Assembly (NCBI RefSeq): GCF_904426505.1
Contig: NZ_CAJGBN010000002.1
Span: forward strand, 62,001-126,000
Length of the DNA: 64,000 nt
Direction of reading: 5' to 3'
Source of the DNA: Rubrivivax sp. A210
GTDB taxonomy: Bacteria > Pseudomonadota > Gammaproteobacteria > Burkholderiales > Burkholderiaceae_C
The notes beneath the pieces are model-generated. The model was not told the DNA's origin. It saw nothing but the letters and a program-made list of their open reading frames with translations, and did no database searches. This document shows positions 60,936 through 64,000 of the stretch, piece after piece. Within the stretch, counting starts at the first letter, position 1; each line of letters begins with the position of its first letter. The position numbers and the translations under genes were made by a program.

Positions 60936-61497
60936 CTGCCGGCTTGGGGTAGGCCACGCGCACGACCTCGATGCGCTCCAGGCCGGCCGGCGTGACCAGC
61001 GCCACTTCGTCGCCCTCGTGGGCCTTGAGCAGGGCACGCGCGATGGGCGCGACCCAGCTCACCTCGCCGCCCAGGCTGTCGGCCTCGTCGATGCCCTTGA
61101 TGGTGACCGTGCGCTCCTCGCCGGCCGCGTTGGCGTAGGTAACGGTGGCGCCGAAGAAGACCTGGGTGCGGCCGTGGTGGGCCGAGGGGTCGGCGACCTC
61201 GGCGATGTCCAGCCGCTTGGTGAGAAAGCGGATGCGGCGGTCGATCTCGCGCAGGCGCTTCTTGCCGTAGAGGTAGTCGCCGTTCTCCGAACGGTCACCA
61301 TTCTTGGCCGCCCAGGACACGGTTTCGACCACCTTGGGCCGCTCGACATCGAGCAGCGACATCAACTCCTCGCGCAGCCGGCGGTAGCCGGCCGGGGTGA
61401 TGTAGTTGCGCGTGCCCGGCGGCAGCGGCGGCAGGCCCGGGGCCTCGTCGTCGTCGCCGTCGTCCCCCGACGGCTCCTTCACGAAAGCCTTGTTCAA
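60928..61497 (-). CDS. greB: Transcription elongation factor GreB
   Basis: 189 residues. An acidic N-terminal extension (about 1-25, GDDGDDDE) precedes the coiled-coil domain (NYITPAGYRRLREELMSLL; SENGDYLYGKKRLREIDRRIRFLTKRL with the two acidic tip residues in R-S-E-N-G-D) and the C-terminal FKBP-like domain (FFGATVTYANAAGEERTVTI). It reactivates backtracked RNA polymerase by stimulating transcript cleavage. D-Y-x-Y-G-K-K-R-L-R-E-I-D supports GreB over GreA. It lies three bases after the kinase stop's far side, in the same direction. Confidence 0.95.
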   Translation of the reverse strand: MNKAFVKEPSGDDGDDDEAPGLPPLPPGTRNYITPAGYRRLREELMSLLDVERPKVVETVSWAAKNGDRSENGDYLYGKKRLREIDRRIRFLTKRLDIAEVADPSAHHGRTQVFFGATVTYANAAGEERTVTIKGIDEADSLGGEVSWVAPIARALLKAHEGDEVALVTPAGLERIEVVRVAYPKPAAS

Positions 61498-61500
61498 GGC

Positions 61501-63471
61501 CTACTTGACGTTGTAGTGCAGCAGCGCCGCGCCGTATTCGTCATCGCAGGGGCCGCCGGCTGCGCACAGAGGCTTGCCGGCCAGGATGGAATTGGGACCG
61601 TCCCAGCGCGCCGCCAGCGCGCCGATCTCGGCCACGGCGGGAAAGATCCTGATGTGCGACTCGGTCTTGGGGTTGAGCGCATCGTGGCTGCGCTGCCAGG
61701 CAGAGACCATCACCAGCATCGTGGTCGAGCCCGCCGGCGCGTCGGCCGCGAGCGCGAAGCCGTCGCCGGTAGGAAAGCGCCAGGTCTGGCCCTTCTTGAG
61801 CTTGACGCTGCCGCCCATCGAATTGGGAACGATCTGCGCCAGCGAGCCGTCCGAGGCCGAGGCGACGACGTAGAGATAGCCTTCGCGGTCGGCCGTGACG
61901 CTGAACTTGTGGTCGTCCTTGCCGATCTGCAGATCGACCTTTTTGGTCTCGGCGCGCACGCCGAAGGTGGGTGACTGGCGAGCGACGATGCGCTCGAACT
62001 CGCGCCCGACGTCGAAGGGCGCCTGCACCGGCGTTGGTGCCGGAGCGGGCATGGGAGCCGGGGCGGGCGCAACCACCGAAGCTGCGGGTGCAGGCGCCGG
62101 TGCCGCCACCGGCGGCGCCGCGGCCACCACCGCCGGCGCCGGCTGACTCGAAGGCGTGAGGGCGAAGTAGGCGCCGCCCGCGACCGCCAGCACGCCAGCG
62201 ACGGCGGCGCCGATCAGCGCGCCCTTGCCCTTGGGCGCGGCCGCTGCCGGCTGTACCCCGGGAGTCGCGGCGGGCCGCGACGCGGGCGCCTGCTGCGGCT
62301 GGGCGGCGGGAGGCGTCTTGGCGAACGGCGTCGGCAGCGCCACCGTGGCCTGCTGGACATGATGGGCTTCAGGCCGGCGCGCCGGCATCTCGGTGCCCGG
62401 GGGAATGGGCCGCGTGGCATAGGGATCGGGCGCGACGCCGAGGCCCAGATCGCTGCGGAACTCGCCGATGCTCTGGGTGCGCTGCTCGGGCCGCACCGCC
62501 AGCGCGCGGTCGACCGCGGACAGGAAGGCGTCGCTGAAGCGGCCGGCGGCGGCCTGCAGCAGCGGCTTGTAGTTGTCGTTGAGCAGCCGCCCCACCGAGG
62601 GCGGCGGCGTGCGGCCGACGATGGCGAAATAGACCACCGCCGCCAATGCGTAGACATCGGTCCACGGGCCCTGCTTCATGCCCGGGATCTCGGCGTACTG
62701 CTCGACCGGCGCATAGCCGGGCTTGAGGATCACCGTCAGCGCCTGCGTCTGCTCGCTGATGACGCGGCGCGCGGCGCCGAAGTCGAGCAGCAGCCAACGG
62801 TCCTTCTCGGGCAGGTACATCACGTTGTCGGGCGCGATGTCACGGTGGTAGACCTGCTCGGCGTGAATTACCAGCAGCGCCTCGGTCAGCGGCCCCAGCA
62901 CCGAGCGCAGCCAGGCTTCATCGGGCGCCTGGCCGCCGGCCTTCTTCTCGCTCAGCACGTCCTTCAGCGTCGTGCCCTTGAGCAGCGGCATCACCATGTA
63001 GGCGGTGCCGTTGGCCTCCCAGAAGCGGTAGACCTTGACCAGCGACGGGTGGTCAAAGCTGGCCAGCATCTTGGCTTCCTTGACGAAGCTCTCGCGCCCG
63101 GCCAGGAAGGTCTCGCGGTAGCGCTCGCTCTTGACCTGCACCTGGCTGGTCTTGCCCACGCGCTGGGCCAGCGAGGAAGGCATGTACTCCTTGAGCGCGA
63201 CCTCGCGCTCGAGCGAGGTGTCGAAGGCCTTGTAGACGACGCCGAAGCCGCCCTCGCCGATGAGGCCGTCGAGGCGAAACTCGGCCAGCATCGTGCCGCG
63301 GGCCAGGTGGCCGCCGCTGTCGTCCTCGACCACGGGCGGTGGCGGCGGGGCAATCACGGTGCGGTCGCCTGCGGCCTCAGCCGACCACTCGGTCGACTGG
63401 AAGCCGGCCGCCGGCGCAGGGCCGGACGGCCGGATGACGGTGCGGTCGTCGTCGTGGGCGTCGGAGGTCAT
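61501..63471 (-). CDS. Ser/Thr protein kinase with DUF4384 domain (T6SS-linked)
   Basis: 656 residues from ATG 63471. The N-terminal 50 residues hold two D-R-T-V-I motifs (9-13 and 36-40) before the kinase domain (about 65-330): glycine loop GEGGFGVV (72-79), Lys94 (VALKEY), catalytic H209-R-D211 (HRDIAPDN) and D230-F-G. A Pro/Ala-rich region and one membrane helix (about 475-495) follow, then a periplasmic DUF4384 domain. This plan fits type VI secretion-associated kinases, and tagF lies 34 bases upstream. It may phosphorylate an FHA protein such as Fha1; none is in view. An open frame to 63645 overlaps tagF and is not used. Confidence 0.92.
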   Translation of the reverse strand: MTSDAHDDDRTVIRPSGPAPAAGFQSTEWSAEAAGDRTVIAPPPPPVVEDDSGGHLARGTMLAEFRLDGLIGEGGFGVVYKAFDTSLEREVALKEYMPSSLAQRVGKTSQVQVKSERYRETFLAGRESFVKEAKMLASFDHPSLVKVYRFWEANGTAYMVMPLLKGTTLKDVLSEKKAGGQAPDEAWLRSVLGPLTEALLVIHAEQVYHRDIAPDNVMYLPEKDRWLLLDFGAARRVISEQTQALTVILKPGYAPVEQYAEIPGMKQGPWTDVYALAAVVYFAIVGRTPPPSVGRLLNDNYKPLLQAAAGRFSDAFLSAVDRALAVRPEQRTQSIGEFRSDLGLGVAPDPYATRPIPPGTEMPARRPEAHHVQQATVALPTPFAKTPPAAQPQQAPASRPAATPGVQPAAAAPKGKGALIGAAVAGVLAVAGGAYFALTPSSQPAPAVVAAAPPVAAPAPAPAASVVAPAPAPMPAPAPTPVQAPFDVGREFERIVARQSPTFGVRAETKKVDLQIGKDDHKFSVTADREGYLYVVASASDGSLAQIVPNSMGGSVKLKKGQTWRFPTGDGFALAADAPAGSTTMLVMVSAWQRSHDALNPKTESHIRIFPAVAEIGALAARWDGPNSILAGKPLCAAGGPCDDEYGAALLHYNVK

Positions 63472-63505
63472 GACGAGGCGTGGCGGCTGGCTCTGGGGTA
63501 AAGGC

Positions 63506-64000
63506 TCAGATTGTCGCAGCCGGGCCGAAGAGCCGGGCCATCGAATGCGCGTCGGGCAGGCCGCGGGTGAGCAGAATTCGCGCCGGAGCCTCGTCCGGAC
63601 GCGCGTGCCAGCAGCCGCAGCCGTGGCTGTGGGCAAGCCAGGCACGCTGCGCTGCGCCGCCCATCAACTGCACGACATCGCAGCCGGACGGGCCGGTAAG
63701 CTCGGCCACACCACCGCCTGCGGTCGGCCAGGCCAGTGCCGCCGGCGGCGGCGTCAGCTCAGGCAGGGCCATGCGGGCGAGCTCGTCCTCCAGCCGGTCG
63801 GCCGCCCAGTCCTCGTACAGCGCGTCACGCGCCAGGTCGTCCAGGCGTCCCAGCCAGTGCCAGAGCGCGGCCATCTCGCCCGTCGTGCCCGGGCCGGCAC
63901 CCAGCGGCAGCACCAGGGTGAGCGGGAAATAGCGCCCGACCCGGTCGACCGAGGGCATCAGCACGCCGGCCCAGCCTGCATCGCCGGCCGCGCCCGGCAG
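63506..64000 (-). CDS. tagF: Type VI secretion-associated protein TagF, N-terminus cut by window edge
   Basis: The last 164 codons of a TagF/DUF2094 protein that runs off the right edge. GWAGVLMPSVDRVGRYFPLTL is the family signature, and the remainder (WLGRLDDLARDALYEDW, then a C-terminal LFGPA) fits the usual C-terminal half. TagF represses type VI secretion post-translationally in some bacteria, partly through the Fha/PpkA pathway. It lies just upstream of the kinase, so the two are likely co-transcribed from a T6SS operon continuing to the right. Confidence 0.9.
   Translation of the reverse strand: MPGAAGDAGWAGVLMPSVDRVGRYFPLTLVLPLGAGPGTTGEMAALWHWLGRLDDLARDALYEDWAADRLEDELARMALPELTPPPAALAWPTAGGGVAELTGPSGCDVVQLMGGAAQRAWLAHSHGCGCWHARPDEAPARILLTRGLPDAHSMARLFGPAATI

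Noticed and set aside
57912..61037. Long open frame on the minus strand opposite gmk, rpoZ and spoT
   Set aside because: It is a composition shadow of three well-supported genes, with no recognisable protein features.

Overview
The window is high-GC DNA with no plasmid, phage or insertion-sequence hallmarks. It looks like a chromosomal segment of a betaproteobacterium of the order Burkholderiales, perhaps the Leptothrix/Rubrivivax/Ideonella group. Supporting blocks are petABC next to sspA-sspB, gmk-rpoZ-spoT facing greB, secA next to a DUF721 gene, and an exosortase-B exopolysaccharide locus. Species assignment is inference.

Bases 1-17651 (all minus strand) form one long, tightly coupled exopolysaccharide operon read right to left. 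It starts with epsD (lipoprotein PPIase), epsE (Wza-type export), epsF (Wzz-type chain length), epsG (tyrosine kinase with a MshEN-like N-terminal domain), xrtB (exosortase B) and epsI. These are followed by glycosyltransferases, a Wzy-like membrane protein, an asparagine-synthase homologue, two methyltransferases, a WcaF-like acetyltransferase, a GT2 enzyme and a truncated WcaI-like glycosyltransferase at the left edge. Most junctions are 1-4 base stop/start overlaps. No initiating phosphoglycosyltransferase or Wzx flippase is seen; they probably lie further left.

Bases 17824-23925 hold ubiE, a DUF971 gene, a PEP-CTERM protein (a likely XrtB substrate) and a very large FAD/Fe-S oxidoreductase. 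Bases 24112-28287 hold a ugpBAEC glycerol-3-phosphate-type ABC transporter. An MFS exporter, argJ and a secreted subtilase follow. The PEP-CTERM gene and the subtilase gene share a 17-bp palindrome (CCCCCTAG-N3-AGGGGG) in the same orientation upstream, suggesting a common regulator.

Bases 33896-49642 are mostly housekeeping: a lipoprotein, secA, a DUF721 gene, tRNA-Thr(TGT), sspB, sspA, the cytochrome bc1 operon petABC, mscL, a DUF1631 protein, pdxA, a Nif3-like protein, a DegS/HtrA-like protease, lpxC and two small proteins. Bases 49708-57530 hold a COG2509 FAD enzyme, a stand-alone cyclic-nucleotide-binding protein, an NMT1-type ABC transporter, a REC-histidine kinase and a multicopper oxidase. 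Bases 57673-61497 hold gmk, rpoZ, spoT and greB. The right edge (61501-64000) enters a probable type VI secretion locus with a DUF4384 Ser/Thr kinase and a truncated tagF.

The most interesting points are the two-motif MshEN signature in EpsG, which suggests direct cyclic-di-GMP control of capsule assembly; the palindrome shared by two secreted-protein genes; and the duplicated D-R-T-V-I-x-P motif in the type VI-linked kinase.
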